This document shows positions 7,106-7,457 of a stretch of DNA of 7,457 nt, in pieces; within the stretch, counting starts at the first letter, position 1, and the number at the start of each line of letters is the position of its first letter. The stretch lies in the NCBI GenBank assembly GCA_009785435.1, contig WQWG01000033.1, positions 1-7,457 on the forward strand. The letters are read 5' to 3'. The notes beneath the pieces were generated by a model, which saw only the letters and a program-made list of their open reading frames with translations, was not told where the DNA came from and ran no database searches. This DNA is from Clostridiales bacterium (lineage in GTDB: Bacteria > Bacillota > Clostridia > Peptostreptococcales > Anaerovoracaceae). The position numbers and the translations under genes are program-made.

Positions 7106-7134
7106 ATAAAAAAATCAAAGCACTATAAAACGTC

Positions 7135-7142
7135 AAGGAGGT
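7135..7142 (+). promoter_or_regulatory. Ribosome binding site of the 41-residue peptide
   Basis: AAGGAGGT is a perfect match to the anti-Shine-Dalgarno end of 16S rRNA. It decides the start: an in-frame ATG at 7144 is only one base away and too close, while the ATG at 7150 is seven bases away. It is also the best evidence that this very short frame is a real gene. Confidence 0.85.
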
Positions 7143-7149
7143 AATGAAT

Positions 7150-7275
7150 ATGAGATATGGTGGATTTGACAGCAGTTTACTGTTCTTCTTCTTAATTCTG
7201 ATTTTAATATTCTGCAATGGGTGCAGTTTTATAAGTGGATGCGACTACGAAGAGCCTCATCAAATACGCTGCTAA
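7150..7275 (+). CDS. Small single-pass membrane peptide with four cysteines, unknown function
   Basis: This frame encodes 41 residues from ATG 7150 to TAA 7273-7275. It has a short Gly-rich N-terminus (MRYGGFDSS), one very hydrophobic segment (LLFFFLILILIF, 10-21), then a Cys-rich tail with CNGC at 22-25, Cys31 and a final Cys41, and a small acidic patch (DYEE, 32-35). A perfect ribosome binding site precedes it, a SigK-like promoter lies about 40 bases further upstream, and a strong terminator follows 27 bases after the stop. I recall similar tiny Phe/Leu-rich, Cys-containing peptides in clostridial genomes and the YjcZ-like sporulation peptides of bacilli, but I cannot claim family membership from sequence alone. 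A role in the spore coat or mother-cell membrane is inference from the promoter. It is too short to be found by usual ORF length cutoffs. Confidence 0.75.
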   Translation: MRYGGFDSSLLFFFLILILIFCNGCSFISGCDYEEPHQIRC

Positions 7276-7302
7276 AATCAGGATTTACATCTAACAAATA
7301 AA

Positions 7303-7362
7303 CGGACGGCTCGGCCTCCCGCTCAAATCAGAAAAGGGAGGCTGAGCCGATGTCCTGTTTTT
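7303..7362 (+). terminator. Strong intrinsic terminator, possibly bidirectional
   Basis: A 14-bp stem pairs 7307-7320 (CGGCTCGGCCTCCC) with 7336-7349 (GGGAGGCTGAGCCG), with a single G-T wobble and a 15-base loop. A short outer helix, GGA (7304-7306) with TCC (7353-7355), can form across a small bulge. A run of five T follows at 7358-7362. On the minus strand the same hairpin is followed by a T-rich stretch (complement of 7290-7302), so it may also end the gene that converges from the right. Confidence 0.88.
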
Positions 7363-7377
7363 AAACATCTTATATGA

Positions 7378-7457
7378 TTATGATGGCACTGAGATCGGCT
7401 TTCTGTCCCAGAAAAATGTTATTGCATATAATCCTGCAATACCGACCAATATAAATA
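7378..7457 (-). CDS. C-terminal end of a possible membrane protein, entering from the right edge
   Basis: On the minus strand a frame open at the window edge reads about 25 codons before TAA (complement of 7378-7380). The product starts with a hydrophobic run (FILVGIAGLYAITFF) and ends with a short charged tail (WDRKPISVPS), like the last membrane helix of a larger protein. It converges on the terminator at 7303-7362, whose reverse side has a T-rich tail, as expected for two genes meeting head to head. The fragment is too short to identify a family, and the other minus frames also run for some distance, so the call rests on composition and layout. Confidence 0.4.
   Translation of the reverse strand, partial: FILVGIAGLYAITFFWDRKPISVPS

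Noticed and set aside
7099..7127. TATAGT/ACTATA inverted repeat overlapping the putative -10 of the small peptide
   Set aside because: It is six A+T-rich pairs across a 17-base loop, easily found by chance in this composition, and not supported as an operator.
7376..7454. Short plus-strand frame beginning ATG ATT ATG ATG near the right edge, and another plus-strand frame open to the edge
   Set aside because: The first has no ribosome binding site and ends within the window. The second has no ATG, GTG or TTG after its upstream stop at 7343-7345. The minus-strand frame has a more protein-like composition.
1..7457. CRISPR arrays, tRNA or rRNA genes, insertion sequences, attachment sites, riboswitches
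   Set aside because: No spaced direct repeats, cloverleaf, transposase motifs, terminal inverted repeats or recognisable riboswitch or T-box leader were seen. The coding regions leave little room for them.

Overview
This window is a gene-dense stretch of a low-to-mid G+C Gram-positive (Firmicutes) chromosome, most likely from the class Clostridia. The evidence is gene order (fmt, a YugP-type membrane zinc peptidase, rsmB, prpC, prkC, rsgA, rpe), strong AGGAGG-type ribosome binding sites, a PASTA-domain PrkC kinase, and a YdbC-type PC4 protein at the right. Composition looks like the mid-40s percent G+C by eye; it was not computed. A species cannot be named from this sequence alone.

Positions 1-6717 hold seven same-strand genes packed like an operon. 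The 3' part of fmt (formylation of initiator tRNA) is followed by a 71-base gap, the YugP-like peptidase, rsmB (16S rRNA m5C methyltransferase), prpC (PP2C phosphatase), prkC (membrane Ser/Thr kinase with three PASTA repeats), rsgA (circularly permuted GTPase for 30S maturation) and rpe (ribulose-phosphate 3-epimerase). From the peptidase to rpe the gaps are 2, 13, 3, -1 and 11 bases, so co-transcription and partial translational coupling are likely. The block joins translation and ribosome assembly to a kinase/phosphatase switch that senses the cell wall. In Bacillus subtilis RsgA (CpgA) is itself a PrkC/PrpC substrate. Two genes often found in this neighbourhood are not here: rlmN between rsmB and prpC, and thiN after rpe.

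Positions 6718-7457 are a different kind of region, with short independent transcription units. A near-consensus SigA promoter with an extended -10 drives a 78-residue PC4/YdbC-like single-stranded nucleic acid binding protein. It is followed by a 41-residue peptide with one membrane segment and four cysteines. This peptide is too short for a usual gene-finding cutoff but has a perfect Shine-Dalgarno sequence. Its upstream region matches the SigK (mother-cell sporulation) promoter pattern, AC, 16 bases, CATAnnnTA. A strong intrinsic terminator ends this unit. Beyond it, the minus strand probably carries the last 25 or so codons of a membrane protein gene that enters from the right.

Most of the window is conserved housekeeping DNA. 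The best candidate for something undescribed is the small cysteine-rich peptide with its sporulation-type promoter.
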